Positions 1 to 8,546 of a DNA stretch of 64,000 bases are shown here, piece after piece. Position 1 is the stretch's first letter, and each line of letters begins with the position of its first letter. Below the pieces are notes generated by a model, which did no database searches, had not been told where the DNA came from, and worked only from the letters and a program-made list of their open reading frames with translations. The DNA comes from Litorilinea aerophila (lineage in GTDB: Bacteria; Chloroflexota; Anaerolineae; Caldilineales; Caldilineaceae), in the NCBI RefSeq assembly GCF_006569185.2, contig NZ_VIGC02000022.1, forward strand, positions 47,712-111,711, in the 5' to 3' direction. A program made the translations under genes and the position numbers.

Positions 1-92
1 GGACAGGCGACCGGCGCATCCGCCATGGAGGACGGGCGCAGCGACTCGAACGTGGTGTTGCATTCCGGGCAGAAATACTCGTACAGTGGCAT
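1..92 (-). CDS. FmdB-like zinc-ribbon protein, N-terminal part
   Basis: The minus strand reads MPLYEYFCPECNTTFES from an ATG at 92 and runs off the window edge after about 30 codons. The start MPLYEY followed by a CxxC knuckle (Cys8, Cys11) is the hallmark of the FmdB/CxxC_CxxC_SSSS putative regulatory zinc-ribbon family, usually 70-110 residues; a second Cys (Cys30) begins the other half of the zinc site. A good ribosome site (AAGGAG) lies about six bases upstream at 99-104. It is transcribed away from the pseudouridine synthase. The function of the family is poorly defined. Confidence 0.8.
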   Translation of the reverse strand, partial: MPLYEYFCPECNTTFESLRPSSMADAPVAC

Positions 93-198
93 GCTCAGCT
101 CCTTGATCTGGACGGGTCGCTTACCATTGTTCAGGCCAGTGATCTGGCCCCATTGTATGCGGTTGACCGGCCGACGTCAAGGAGGTGACCAGGGGACT

Positions 199-277
199 GG
201 GTAATTGGGTGATTGGGTGACCAGGAGAGTATCTCGCCCAATCACCGAATCACCCGATCCCCCGATCACCGACTCCC
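199..277. repeat. GATTGGGTGATT-type inverted repeat
   Basis: The divergent spacer holds tandem ATTGGGTG units (about 200-221) followed after a short loop by their complement (CCCAATCACCGAATCACCC and further units), giving an imperfect stem. The same motif recurs at about 20296, 25190 and 27873. A possible extended -10 (TGGTATCTT, 320-328) lies just before the next gene. I see no further gene in 93-336. Confidence 0.6.
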
Positions 278-336
278 CCCTTGTCCCTGGGTTGGATTTT
301 CGCCGGGACGCCCGGCCTGTGGTATCTTGTTAGACA

Positions 337-1134
337 ATGGCAGAAGAACGATTGCAGAAGGTCATGGCGGCGGCCGGGGTAGGCAGCCGCCGGGCCTGCG
401 AGAAATTGATAGAGGCCGGCCTGGTCCAGGTGAACGGCCAGACAGTCACCGAGCTGGGCACCAAGGTGGACCCGGAACAGGTCCAGATCACGGTGCGGGG
501 TCGGCCCATTTCCCTGCCCAAACGCCACGTCTACATCAAGGTCCACAAGCCCCGGGGCGTCATCAGTGACATGGGTGGCGCGACCCACGGACGGCAGACG
601 GTGGCCGACCTGCTGCCGCCGGAGTTGCGCCGGGTCTTTCCCGTGGGCCGCCTGGATCTGAAGAGTGAGGGCCTGGTGCTGCTGACCGACGACGGCGAGC
701 TAGCCCACCGGTTGACCCATCCCCGCTACGAGCACGAGAAGACCTACTTCGTGCTCGTGCCAGAGCGCCCCTCGGCCGAGGCATTGACCCAGCTCCGGGA
801 GGGTATCGATCTGCCCACCGGGCGAACCGCACCGGCCCGGGTGCGGGTGATCCCCAGGCTGCCGGCGGAGCTGCGGCTGGCCCCAGGCCCCCAAAAGGGC
901 GTCTGGCTGGAAATGGTCCTGCGGGAAGGGAAAAAACGCCAGATCCGCCACATGACCGCCGCAGTGGGCTACCCGACCCTCCGCCTGGTGCGCTGGGCCA
1001 TCGGCCCCCTGACCCTGGGCGACCTACCCGCAGGCCAGACTGCTCCCCTGAGCCGCCAGGAGGTGGCCGCGCTGCGCCAGACCATCCAGCAGGGGCAGGA
1101 AAGCCGCAAGGGCAGACGCCCCCGGCGGCGGTGA
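337..1134 (+). CDS. rRNA pseudouridine synthase, RsuA/RluB family
   Basis: 265 residues. An S4 RNA-binding domain occupies about residues 3-60 (RLQKVMAAAGVGSRRACEKL), followed by the pseudouridine synthase catalytic domain. The catalytic loop GRLD lies at residues 104-107, so Asp107 is the expected nucleophile, followed by SEGLVLLTDDG. The family motif EGKKRQIRHM lies near residue 200, and the C-terminus is a basic tail (RKGRRPRRR). The protein should isomerise one uridine in 16S or 23S rRNA; layout resembles RluB more than RsuA, but the target base cannot be read from sequence. The only nearby -10 (TATCTT at 323-328) is eight bases from the ATG, so the mRNA may be leaderless. cmk follows 85 bp downstream. 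Confidence 0.92.
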   Translation: MAEERLQKVMAAAGVGSRRACEKLIEAGLVQVNGQTVTELGTKVDPEQVQITVRGRPISLPKRHVYIKVHKPRGVISDMGGATHGRQTVADLLPPELRRVFPVGRLDLKSEGLVLLTDDGELAHRLTHPRYEHEKTYFVLVPERPSAEALTQLREGIDLPTGRTAPARVRVIPRLPAELRLAPGPQKGVWLEMVLREGKKRQIRHMTAAVGYPTLRLVRWAIGPLTLGDLPAGQTAPLSRQEVAALRQTIQQGQESRKGRRPRRR

Positions 1135-1219
1135 CAGGACAGCCAGGGGCAACGAACGAGGCGGTGGCGTCGCAGGGGGGAGCTCAGCGGGCCAGGCCCA
1201 ACCTGGAGAGAGAGTGGGG

Positions 1220-2029
1220 ATGGACATTCAGCCACGGGATGGAGCAGCTCCCGGCCACCAGTCAGCCGGGCCAGACGACCCACGGGTGCAGGCCTTGCGG
1301 GCCCATCTGCGCCCGGCCATTATCGCCATGGACGGGCCCGCCGCCTCGGGCAAAAGCACTGTGGGCTATCGCCTGGCCGCGCTGCTGGACTTCCTCTTTT
1401 TTGACACCGGGGTCATGTACCGGGCGGTAACCTGGGTCGCCCTGGCCCGGGGGGTCGACATCCAGGACGCGGAAGCCGTCGGCCGCCTGGCCGAAACGGT
1501 GGAGCTGGACGTCCGCCCGCCCAGGGCAGGCGAGGAGGACGGCCGCCACTGCACCGTCCTGGCCGATGGGGAAGACATCACCTGGCAGATCCGCGCGCCG
1601 GAGGTGGACCGCCAGGTCTCGGTGGTCTCGGCCATGGGCCGGGTCCGGCGGGCCCTCACAGTGCAGCAGCGCCGCATCGGCCAGGCCTACGGCGCCGGCA
1701 CCCAGGAGAAAGCCGGCATCGTCATGGTGGGCCGGGACATCGGCACGGTGGTCTTTCCCCAGGCCCCGCTCAAACTCTACATCGATGCCTCGGCCGAGGA
1801 GCGGGCCCGCCGCCGCCATCGGGAACTGCTCGCCCGGGGCAAGGCAGTCTCCTTCGAGGAAGTGCTGGCGGATATGGTCCGGCGGGACAGGCTGGACAGC
1901 GAGCGGGACCTTTCTCCCCTGCGGACCGCCCCCGATGCCCTGGTCATCGACACCACCGGCCTCACCCCGGACCAGGTGTTGGAGCGCATTCTGGACCTGG
2001 CCTGCGCCCGGCTGGCGGTTAACCCATAG
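1220..2029 (+). CDS. cmk: Cytidylate kinase
   Basis: 269 residues from the ATG at 1220, chosen over an in-frame GTG at 1214 because the GGAGAGAG ribosome site (about 1205-1212) is spaced correctly for 1220. It phosphorylates CMP and dCMP with ATP. The P-loop GPAASGKS is at residues 39-46, then FDTGVMYRAV (the CMP-site motif), GRDIGTVVFP and the lid segment DASAEERARRR. There is a roughly 30-residue N-terminal extension before the first beta strand compared with typical 220-230-residue enzymes. cmk next to an rRNA pseudouridine synthase gene is a common bacterial arrangement. Confidence 0.95.
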   Translation: MDIQPRDGAAPGHQSAGPDDPRVQALRAHLRPAIIAMDGPAASGKSTVGYRLAALLDFLFFDTGVMYRAVTWVALARGVDIQDAEAVGRLAETVELDVRPPRAGEEDGRHCTVLADGEDITWQIRAPEVDRQVSVVSAMGRVRRALTVQQRRIGQAYGAGTQEKAGIVMVGRDIGTVVFPQAPLKLYIDASAEERARRRHRELLARGKAVSFEEVLADMVRRDRLDSERDLSPLRTAPDALVIDTTGLTPDQVLERILDLACARLAVNP

Positions 2030-2095
2030 TACCAGGGGCCAGCCGGCCCCAACCCACCGACCACCGATCATCCACACCTGCCCACGGGAGGTACC

Positions 2096-3070
2096 ATGTC
2101 CGAGTCATCCCTGACCCGCGAGCAGAAGATCGAACTCTATTACTGGATGTGCCTGACCCGCATCTTTGACGACATGATGGTGGCCTACTGGAAACAGGGC
2201 AAGGGCCTGGGCGGCACCTTCAGCCAGCGAGGCCACGAGGCCATCAGCGTGGGCAGCGCCTACGCGCTGGAGCCCGACGACGTGGTGGCGCCCATGCACC
2301 GGGACCTGGGCTGCTACCTGCTGCGGGGGATCACCCCCCGGCGCATCTTTGCCAACCTGCTGGGCAAGGCCACCGGCGTCAGCCGGGGGCGGGACGCCAA
2401 CCTCCACGGCATGGGCGACCTGAACCACAACATCATCGGCTACATCAGCCACCTGCCCCAGTCCCTGCCCGTCACCGTGGGCGTGGCCATGAGCTTCCGC
2501 TACCGCAACGAGCCCCGGGTGGCCATGACCTACGTGGGGGACGGCTCCAGCAGCGCCGGCCTCTTCCACGAATCCCTGAACCTGGCCTCGGTCCACAAGG
2601 CGCCGGTGGTGGTGATTGTGGAGAACAACCAGTACGCCTACTCCACGCCCCTGCACCAGCAGATGAACATCCAGGACATCGCCATCCGGGCTGCAGGCTA
2701 CGGCATCCCCGGCGTGGTGGTGGACGGCAACGACGTGGAGGCGGTCTACGCCGCCACCAAGGAGGCGGTGGACCGGGCCCGGCGGGGGGAAGGGCCGACC
2801 CTCATCGAGTGCAAGACCATGCGCATGCTGGGCCACGCCATCCATGACGGCGCCGAGTACGTCCCCCGGGAGCTGCTGGCCGAGTGGGAGGCCAAAAACC
2901 CGGTACTTCGCTTTGAACAGCGCCTGCTGGCGGAGGGTCTGGTCGACCAGGCGGAGATCGACGAGATCCGCCAGCGCTGCCAGGTGGAGGTGGCCGACGC
3001 CATCGAATTTGCCGAGCAGAGCCCCTACCCCGATCCCGAGACCCTGGAAGAAGGAGTCTACGCTCCCTGA
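2096..3070 (+). CDS. 2-oxo-acid (pyruvate-type) dehydrogenase E1 component, alpha subunit
   Basis: 324 residues; ATG preceded by GGGAGG at about 2085. It is the thiamine-diphosphate-binding subunit of an E1 heterotetramer. The TPP motif runs from GDG (148-150) to ENNQYAYSTP (about 176-185), and the early TFSQRGHEAISVG segment matches PdhA/AcoA. The upstream HRDLGCYLLRG segment is typical of the PdhA/BkdA group. With the beta subunit that follows it should decarboxylate pyruvate, acetoin or a branched 2-oxo acid. No E2 or E3 gene is in this window, so the substrate stays open. Confidence 0.9.
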   Translation: MSESSLTREQKIELYYWMCLTRIFDDMMVAYWKQGKGLGGTFSQRGHEAISVGSAYALEPDDVVAPMHRDLGCYLLRGITPRRIFANLLGKATGVSRGRDANLHGMGDLNHNIIGYISHLPQSLPVTVGVAMSFRYRNEPRVAMTYVGDGSSSAGLFHESLNLASVHKAPVVVIVENNQYAYSTPLHQQMNIQDIAIRAAGYGIPGVVVDGNDVEAVYAATKEAVDRARRGEGPTLIECKTMRMLGHAIHDGAEYVPRELLAEWEAKNPVLRFEQRLLAEGLVDQAEIDEIRQRCQVEVADAIEFAEQSPYPDPETLEEGVYAP

Positions 3071-3094
3071 GGCAGGCAAGTCCCTTTTTGACTC

Positions 3095-3210
3095 TCCTGC
3101 AACAAGGGCCTTCTTTAACGCAAAGGCGCAGCAGGCGCAAAGGATTTCCAGAGAGAATCCTGGCAAAACCTGTGTTCATCTGTGGAATCTGTGATTTCTA
3201 CAGCGGAGTC
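3095..3210. repeat. Dispersed repeat, copy A (AACGCAAAGGCGC type)
   Basis: The 155-bp gap between the two E1 genes contains CCTGCAACAAGGGC, then AACGCAAAGGCGCA, GAGAGAATCC and a CTGTGTTCATCTGTGGAATC segment. The same order of blocks is seen near 19112, 56381 and 63730. In this copy it lies inside an otherwise tight operon. Confidence 0.7.
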
Positions 3211-3225
3211 ATTTCGGAGAGGAAG

Positions 3226-4269
3226 ATGAAGACAGCCGTTGCAACGGAGGCCCACGTGGCCACAGCCGACCAGGCCGATGCCCCGGCAGCCGTCCGGGAG
3301 ATGACCTACCTGGCTGCCATCCGGGAAGCCCTGCAGGAGGAGATGCGCCGGGACCCCAACGTGCTGATCCTGGGCGAGGATGTGGGGGGCACTTTCGGTG
3401 GCGCCTTCAAGGTGACCCAGGGCTTTGCCGAGGAGTTTGGCGACCGCCGGGTGATGAACATGCCCCTGGCAGAGCTGGCCTTTGTCAGCGCGGCCACCGG
3501 CATGGCCCTCATGGGCCTGCGGCCGGTGGTGGAGATCCAGTTCGCCGACTTCATCACCACCGCCTTCGACAGCATTGTCCAGTTCGCCGCCACCAACTAC
3601 TACCGCTGGCAGGCTCCGGTGCCCTGGGTCATCCGCGCGCCGGCGGACGGCGGCATCCGCTCCGGTCCTTTCCACAGCCAGAACCCGGAAGCGTGGTTCG
3701 TCCACACGCCGGGGCTGAAGGTGGTGGCGCCGGGCACGCCCGCCGACGCCAAAGGGCTGCTCATCGCCGCCATTCGGGACAACAACCCGGTCATCTACCT
3801 GGAGAGCAAGACCCTCTACCGCAGCCTGAAGGGGCCCGTGCCGGCCGGCGAGTACGTGGTGCCCATCGGCCAGGCCCGCCTGGCCCGGGAGGGGGAACAC
3901 CTCTCCATCATCACCTACGGCACCCAGCTCCGGGAATCCCTGGCCGCGGCAGAACGGCTGGCTCAGGAGGGCATCGAGGCCGAGGTGCTGGACCTGCGCA
4001 CCCTCAAGCCCCTGGACCGGGAGGCCATTCTCCAGACCGTGCGCAAGACGGGCAAGATCCTGATCGTCCACTCGGCCAACCGCCTGGCCGGCGTGGGGGC
4101 AGAGCTGGCCGCGCAGATCGCGGAGGACGCCTTTGAGTGGCTGGACGCGCCCATTCGGCGTCTGGGCGGGGCAGACACACCCATCCCCTTCAGCCCGCCC
4201 CTGGAGGACGCCTATCGCCCTGACGCGGAAAAGATCTACCGCCTGGCCAGGGAGCTGGCAGCGTATTAG
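3226..4269 (+). CDS. 2-oxo-acid (pyruvate-type) dehydrogenase E1 component, beta subunit
   Basis: 347 residues from the ATG at 3226, preceded by GGAGAGGAAG; an upstream in-frame ATG at 3088 lies inside the dispersed repeat and was not used. The first domain holds LILGEDVGGTFGGAFKVT and the catalytic-loop Glu; MPLAELAFVSAATGMAL and the later GPFHSQ motif are typical of PdhB/AcoB/BkdB. The C-terminal transketolase domain follows (LDLRTLKPLD; the VHSANRLAGVGAEL segment). It pairs with the alpha subunit upstream to form alpha2beta2 E1. Several family members use pyruvate, acetoin or branched-chain 2-oxo acids. Confidence 0.9.
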   Translation: MKTAVATEAHVATADQADAPAAVREMTYLAAIREALQEEMRRDPNVLILGEDVGGTFGGAFKVTQGFAEEFGDRRVMNMPLAELAFVSAATGMALMGLRPVVEIQFADFITTAFDSIVQFAATNYYRWQAPVPWVIRAPADGGIRSGPFHSQNPEAWFVHTPGLKVVAPGTPADAKGLLIAAIRDNNPVIYLESKTLYRSLKGPVPAGEYVVPIGQARLAREGEHLSIITYGTQLRESLAAAERLAQEGIEAEVLDLRTLKPLDREAILQTVRKTGKILIVHSANRLAGVGAELAAQIAEDAFEWLDAPIRRLGGADTPIPFSPPLEDAYRPDAEKIYRLARELAAY

Positions 4270-4329
4270 CGGATCGCCCCCCTTGCACAACCCACCCCAT
4301 TCACCATCCTGGAGCCACCGGGAAGCCCC

Positions 4330-4980
4330 ATGAAACTGGCCACTCTTTGCTATGTCAAGTTCGGCGGCAAGACCCTGATGATCCACCGGATCAAGAAGGA
4401 AAACGACATGCACGCCGGCAAGTGGAACGGCCTGGGCGGCAAGCTGGAGCCGGGCGAGACGCCCGAGGAGTGTGTGATCCGGGAGGTGCGGGAAGAGAGT
4501 GGCCTGACCATCGTGGCGCCCCAGTTGCGGGGCATCCTCACCTTTCCCGCCTTCAACCAGGAGGAAGACTGGTACGCCTTCGTCTTCGTGGCCCATCGCT
4601 TTCACGGCCAGCTCATCGACTCCAGCGAGGGCGAGCTGGCCTGGATCGACGACCACCGGCTCCTGGAGCTGGAGCTGTGGGAGGGCGACCGCATCTTCCT
4701 GCCGTGGCTGGAACAGGAACGCTTCTTCTCCGCCAAATTCGTCTATCAGGCGGGCAAATTGACGGATTACTCTGTCGTCTTCTATACTCCAGATGGATAC
4801 ACGCCCGCTGGCAGGGGGGGAGTGGCCGACAGTCCCGCAAGGGAATCGGGGCCTGCCGTCCCCACCTACCGGCCGGAAGACGATGCCGAATGCTGGGTCT
4901 GCCATGGGCCGGTGATCAAACGGCACTGCAAGATTGTCTGTCTGCGCTGTGGCTTCACCCGGGATTGCAGCGATCCCTGA
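4330..4980 (+). CDS. Nudix hydrolase with C-terminal zinc ribbon
   Basis: 216 residues. The Nudix domain spans about residues 1-145; the Nudix box runs from Gly37 to Leu59 with the metal-binding REVREESG block at 51-58. The N-terminus (LATLCYVKFGGKTLMIHR, then HAGKWNGLGGK) resembles MTH1/MutT-like 8-oxo-dGTP diphosphatases. After a flexible stretch, residues 188-213 hold CWVC and CLRC knuckles plus two extra Cys and His199, which looks like a zinc ribbon. The fusion is uncommon among MutT-like proteins. The ribosome site is weak. It likely hydrolyses an oxidised nucleoside triphosphate or another NDP-X; the ribbon may bind nucleic acid or a partner. Confidence 0.8.
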   Translation: MKLATLCYVKFGGKTLMIHRIKKENDMHAGKWNGLGGKLEPGETPEECVIREVREESGLTIVAPQLRGILTFPAFNQEEDWYAFVFVAHRFHGQLIDSSEGELAWIDDHRLLELELWEGDRIFLPWLEQERFFSAKFVYQAGKLTDYSVVFYTPDGYTPAGRGGVADSPARESGPAVPTYRPEDDAECWVCHGPVIKRHCKIVCLRCGFTRDCSDP

Positions 4981-5065
4981 AGCCGGCGGCGTGAACAGAC
5001 GGATGACCCACCGCTCGGAGAGATGATGAAGAGGCCGGGGAATCAGACCACCGGGGAACGAACCT

Positions 5066-5848
5066 ATGACCAAGGCACGTGAAAAGTGGCTCCATTTTTT
5101 GAACCGCCTGAATCCCCTGGGCACGGAGCAGGTGCGCCCCCCGCGCCGGGAAACGGAACACGGCGAGGCTGTCCTCCCCTACCCCGCGGCCAAAAAGGGC
5201 AAAACCAACGAATATGTGGTCATCGGCCTGGGGCGTTTTGGCACCTCCGTGGCCAAGACCCTGGTCAGCTACGGGCGCAACGTATTGGCCATCGACAGCG
5301 ACTACAACCGGGTGCAGGAGTTGAGCACCTCCCTCCCCCACGTCATCCAGCTGGATGCCACCAACTACGAAGCCCTTAAACAGGCCGGCGTGGACGAGTT
5401 CGACACAGGGCTGGTCTGCATTGGCACCGACTTCGAGAGCAACGTCCTGGCCACGGTGCTGCTGAACCGGCTGGGCGTGCAGCGGGTCATCGCCAAGGCC
5501 CGCACCCGCACCCAGAAGGAGATCCTGCTCCGGGTGGGCGCGGATGAAGTCATCCTGCCTGAGCACGAAGCGGGGGTGCGCCTGGCCCGCAAGCTGGCCG
5601 CCGGGCACTTCATTGATTACCTGGAAGTCAGCAACGACGTGGGCATCGTGGAGCTGGTGGCGCCTTCCAGCTTCTGGGGGCATACCTTTGCCGAGCTGGC
5701 CCTGCGCCAGCGCTACGGCCTCACCGCCATGGCCGTGCGCCGGGGGTCAGAGCTCATCGTCAGCCCCAGCGCCAACTTCCGCATCGAGCCCAACGACATC
5801 CTGGTGGTGCTGGGCAAGATCGAAGATGCCGAGCGATTGAATCAGTAG
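5066..5848 (+). CDS. TrkA/KtrA-type potassium channel regulatory (RCK) protein
   Basis: 260 residues. After a hydrophilic N-terminal stretch of about 48 residues, the RCK-N Rossmann domain begins with [14 protein letters not shown] (Gly54, Gly56, Gly59) and the strand-2 acid in LAIDSD, which bind NAD(H) or ATP/ADP. The RCK-C domain occupies roughly the last 85 residues ([17 protein letters not shown] ... [15 protein letters not shown]). It should gate a Trk/Ktr potassium channel on the inner membrane face. No channel subunit gene is adjacent here. The N-terminal extension is longer than in KtrA (about 220 residues). Confidence 0.88.
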   Translation: MTKAREKWLHFLNRLNPLGTEQVRPPRRETEHGEAVLPYPAAKKGKTNEYVVIGLGRFGTSVAKTLVSYGRNVLAIDSDYNRVQELSTSLPHVIQLDATNYEALKQAGVDEFDTGLVCIGTDFESNVLATVLLNRLGVQRVIAKARTRTQKEILLRVGADEVILPEHEAGVRLARKLAAGHFIDYLEVSNDVGIVELVAPSSFWGHTFAELALRQRYGLTAMAVRRGSELIVSPSANFRIEPNDILVVLGKIEDAERLNQ

Positions 5849-5918
5849 GAGCGGGTTCGCAACCCGCCCGATGTCATCATGCCCGTAGGGGCGGGGCTTG
5901 CCCCGCCCGATGTCATCA
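5849..5918. repeat. Twin GC-rich hairpins with duplicated spacer
   Basis: Two perfect short hairpins, GCGGGTTCGCAACCCGC and GGGCGGGGCTTGCCCCGCCC, are each followed by the same CCCGATGTCATCAT segment. Related hairpins lie at about 50514-50541 and 54117-54138. They sit between the TrkA-like gene and hisD and could act as a transcription or mRNA-stability signal. Confidence 0.7.
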
Positions 5919-5934
5919 TAGAAAGAGACGTATT

Positions 5935-7272
5935 GTGCGCATCATGGATGTGAGCACGGCCCGGCGCACCATCCTGCGCCGGCCGGCATGGGATGAGATC
6001 CAGGTTCCCGATCAGGTCCTGGACCGCAACCAGGCGCTCTTCGGCGAACGCCTGACGCCCGACGAAGCGGTGCGCCGCATCCTGGCCGATGTGCGGACCC
6101 GGGGCGACGAAGCCCTCCGGGCGTGGACAGCCCGGCTGGATGGGGTGGAGGTGCCGAACCCGGTGGTGGATGGAGCGGCCATCCAGGCGGCCTACGACCA
6201 GGTGGAGCCGTCGGTGGTGGACGCGTTGCGGGTTGCGGCCCGGCGCATCGAGGCCTTCCACCGGCGCCAACCGGCCCTGAGCTGGATCCACAACGACCAT
6301 GAGGGCACCGTGGGCCAACTGGTGCGCCCCATCGAACGGGTGGGCGTCTACATCCCAGGCGGCACCGCGCCCCTGCCCAGCTCCCTGCTCATGACGGCCA
6401 TCCCGGCCCGGGTGGCCGGCGTGCCCCATGTGGCCGTCATCACCCCGCCCCAGCGAGAGAGCGGCCTGCCCCACCCGGCCACCCTGGTGGCGGCGGACAT
6501 CGCCGGTGTGGATGTGGTCTACGCGGCCGGGGGCGCCCAGGCCATCGGCGCCCTGGCCTTCGGCACCGAAAGCGTCCGGCGGGTGGATAAGATCTGCGGC
6601 CCCGGCAACCTCTACGTCACCCTGGCCAAGCGCCAGGTCTTCGGCCTGGTGGGCATTGATGGCCTGCCCGGCCCCACGGAGACGGTGGTCATCGCCGACG
6701 AGCACGCCAACCCTGAGCTGGCCGCGGCGGACCTGCTGGCCCAGGCCGAGCACGACATCCTGGCCTGTGCCATCCTCCTGACTCCCAGCCGCCCCCTGGC
6801 AGAGGCTGTCCAGGCGGCGGTCCTCCACCAGATGGAAGAGCTGGAACGCAGCGAGACCATCCAGGGCTCCCTGGCCCGGGGCAGCGGGATTGTGGTCACC
6901 GAAAACCTGGACCAGGCCTTCGAGCTGGCCAACGAGTATGCGCCGGAGCACCTCTGCCTGCTGGTGGCGGATCCCTGGCGTCACCTGGAGCAGGTACGCC
7001 ACGCCGGGGGTGTCTTCCTGGGTGAAGGCAGCTTCGAGGTGTTGGGTGACTACGTGGCCGGCCCCAGCCACGTGATGCCCACCGGCGGCACCGCCCGCTT
7101 TGCCAGCCCCATCAACGTCAACGACTTTGTGAAAATTGTCAGCATCGTCGGGCTCAACGCCCAGGCCCTGGCGGCCATCGGCCCGGCGGCAGCCACCCTG
7201 GCCCATGCCGAAGGATTGACCGGCCACGCCGCGGCCGTTCGCCGCCGCCTTCAGGATGAAAGTCCGAAATGA
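5935..7272 (+). CDS. hisD: Histidinol dehydrogenase
   Basis: 445 residues from a GTG at 5935 (an ATG at 5944 is an alternative; the ribosome site is weak for both). It oxidises L-histidinol to L-histidine in two NAD-dependent steps. Family motifs are in order: [18 protein letters not shown] segment (here [20 protein letters not shown] region), [25 protein letters not shown], then AQAEHD with the zinc-ligand Gln and His, [15 protein letters not shown] with the zinc-ligand Asp, and the late EGLTGHA with the last His. Length matches the family. It starts a his gene run continued by hisC and hisB. Confidence 0.96.
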   Translation: MRIMDVSTARRTILRRPAWDEIQVPDQVLDRNQALFGERLTPDEAVRRILADVRTRGDEALRAWTARLDGVEVPNPVVDGAAIQAAYDQVEPSVVDALRVAARRIEAFHRRQPALSWIHNDHEGTVGQLVRPIERVGVYIPGGTAPLPSSLLMTAIPARVAGVPHVAVITPPQRESGLPHPATLVAADIAGVDVVYAAGGAQAIGALAFGTESVRRVDKICGPGNLYVTLAKRQVFGLVGIDGLPGPTETVVIADEHANPELAAADLLAQAEHDILACAILLTPSRPLAEAVQAAVLHQMEELERSETIQGSLARGSGIVVTENLDQAFELANEYAPEHLCLLVADPWRHLEQVRHAGGVFLGEGSFEVLGDYVAGPSHVMPTGGTARFASPINVNDFVKIVSIVGLNAQALAAIGPAAATLAHAEGLTGHAAAVRRRLQDESPK

Positions 7273-7286
7273 AGTCCAAAGTCCGG

Positions 7287-7317
7287 AGTCCGAAGTCAAG
7301 AATCAGGACTTCGGACT
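7287..7317. repeat. Perfect stem-loop between hisD and hisC
   Basis: AGTCCGAAGTC (7287-7297) pairs with GACTTCGGACT (7307-7317) around a nine-base loop. Upstream degenerate copies of AAGTCCGAA begin inside the end of hisD. There is no T-tract, so it is more likely a repeat or mRNA-processing hairpin than a terminator. Confidence 0.65.
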
Positions 7318-7341
7318 TCTAACGCGCACCAGGTTCAGACC

Positions 7342-8463
7342 ATGAGCGACTTCCACCCACAACAATATCTGCGCCCCCACATCCGGGAGATGGAGGAGTA
7401 TACCCCCATCCAACCCTTCGAAGTGTTGAGCAAACGCCTGGGCATCCCGGCTGCCCGCATTGTAAAACTGGACGCCAACGAGAACCCCTACGGTCCCGTT
7501 CCCGGGGTGGCCGAGGCCCTGGCCGAGTATCCCTTCTACCACATCTACCCGGATCCCCAGCAGGAAGAACTGCGCGCGGCCCTGAGCCGGTTCGTGGGCG
7601 TGCCCGCGGAACACATCCTGCCCACCCACGGCGCCGACGAAATGCTGGACTACCTCTGCCGCCTCTTCCTGGGGCCAGGCGACCGGGTGATCAACTGCCC
7701 GCCCACCTTCGGCATGTACAGCTTCGACGCCGGCCTGGTGGGCGCGCAGGTGGTGGAAGTGTGGCGACGGCACGACCACAGCGTGGACGTGGACGGCATC
7801 GAACGGGCCGTGCAAGAGGCGCAGGCCGACACCTTCCCCCGCCTGCTCTTCCTCACTTCACCCAACAACCCTTCCGGCACCTGGCTGCCCGACGAAGATC
7901 TGCGCCGGCTATTGGCTTTGCCCCTGCTGGTGGTGCTGGACGAGGCCTACGTGGAGTTCGCCGACCACCCCAGCCGGGCGCCCTGGGTGCTGGAGCACGA
8001 GAACCTGGTGGTGCTGCGCACCTTCAGCAAGGCCGCGGGCATTGCCGGCCTGCGCCTGGGCTACGGCATCTGCCCGGCCTGGCTCATGGCCCAACTCTGG
8101 AAGTTTAAGCAGCCCTACAACGTCAACGTGGCCGCCACCGTGGCCGGCCTGGCCAGCCTCCGCCATGTGGACCAGATCCTGGAGGTGGTGGGGCGCCTCA
8201 AGGCGGAGCGGGAACGGCTCCTGGCCGGCCTGCAGCAGGTGCCTTACCTGCGCCCCTATCCTTCCCAGGCCAACTTCATCCTGTGCGACGTGGTGGGGCT
8301 GGATGCCCTGGCCCTGAAGCAGGCCCTGGAGCAGCGGGGCGTGCTGGTGCGCCACTACAACAAGCCCGGCCTGGCCAACTGCATCCGCATCTCCGTGGGG
8401 CGTCCGGACCAGACCGACCGGCTGCTGGAAGAGCTACACAGCCTGGCCCTTGAAACACGCTGA
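7342..8463 (+). CDS. hisC: Histidinol-phosphate aminotransferase
   Basis: 373 residues, a fold-type I PLP aminotransferase that converts imidazole acetol phosphate and glutamate to histidinol phosphate. Visible motifs are [11 protein letters not shown] near residue 40, [30 protein letters not shown] (Asp for the PLP pyridine nitrogen) and [15 protein letters not shown] with Schiff-base Lys230. [12 protein letters not shown] near the C-terminus holds the carboxylate-binding Arg. It follows hisD by 69 bp in the same direction. Confidence 0.95.
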   Translation: MSDFHPQQYLRPHIREMEEYTPIQPFEVLSKRLGIPAARIVKLDANENPYGPVPGVAEALAEYPFYHIYPDPQQEELRAALSRFVGVPAEHILPTHGADEMLDYLCRLFLGPGDRVINCPPTFGMYSFDAGLVGAQVVEVWRRHDHSVDVDGIERAVQEAQADTFPRLLFLTSPNNPSGTWLPDEDLRRLLALPLLVVLDEAYVEFADHPSRAPWVLEHENLVVLRTFSKAAGIAGLRLGYGICPAWLMAQLWKFKQPYNVNVAATVAGLASLRHVDQILEVVGRLKAERERLLAGLQQVPYLRPYPSQANFILCDVVGLDALALKQALEQRGVLVRHYNKPGLANCIRISVGRPDQTDRLLEELHSLALETR

Positions 8464-8546
8464 CCCCCCCACCGCCAAACCATCGCCGTAGATCTAGCGC
8501 AGCAGAGCCAATCCCAGAACATTTCCACCGGAAAGCAGAGCAACCC

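Noticed and set aside
3115..5124. 669-codon open frame on the minus strand
   Set aside because: It is the antisense of the E1 beta and Nudix genes, with low-complexity Gly/Val/His composition typical of GC-rich shadows.
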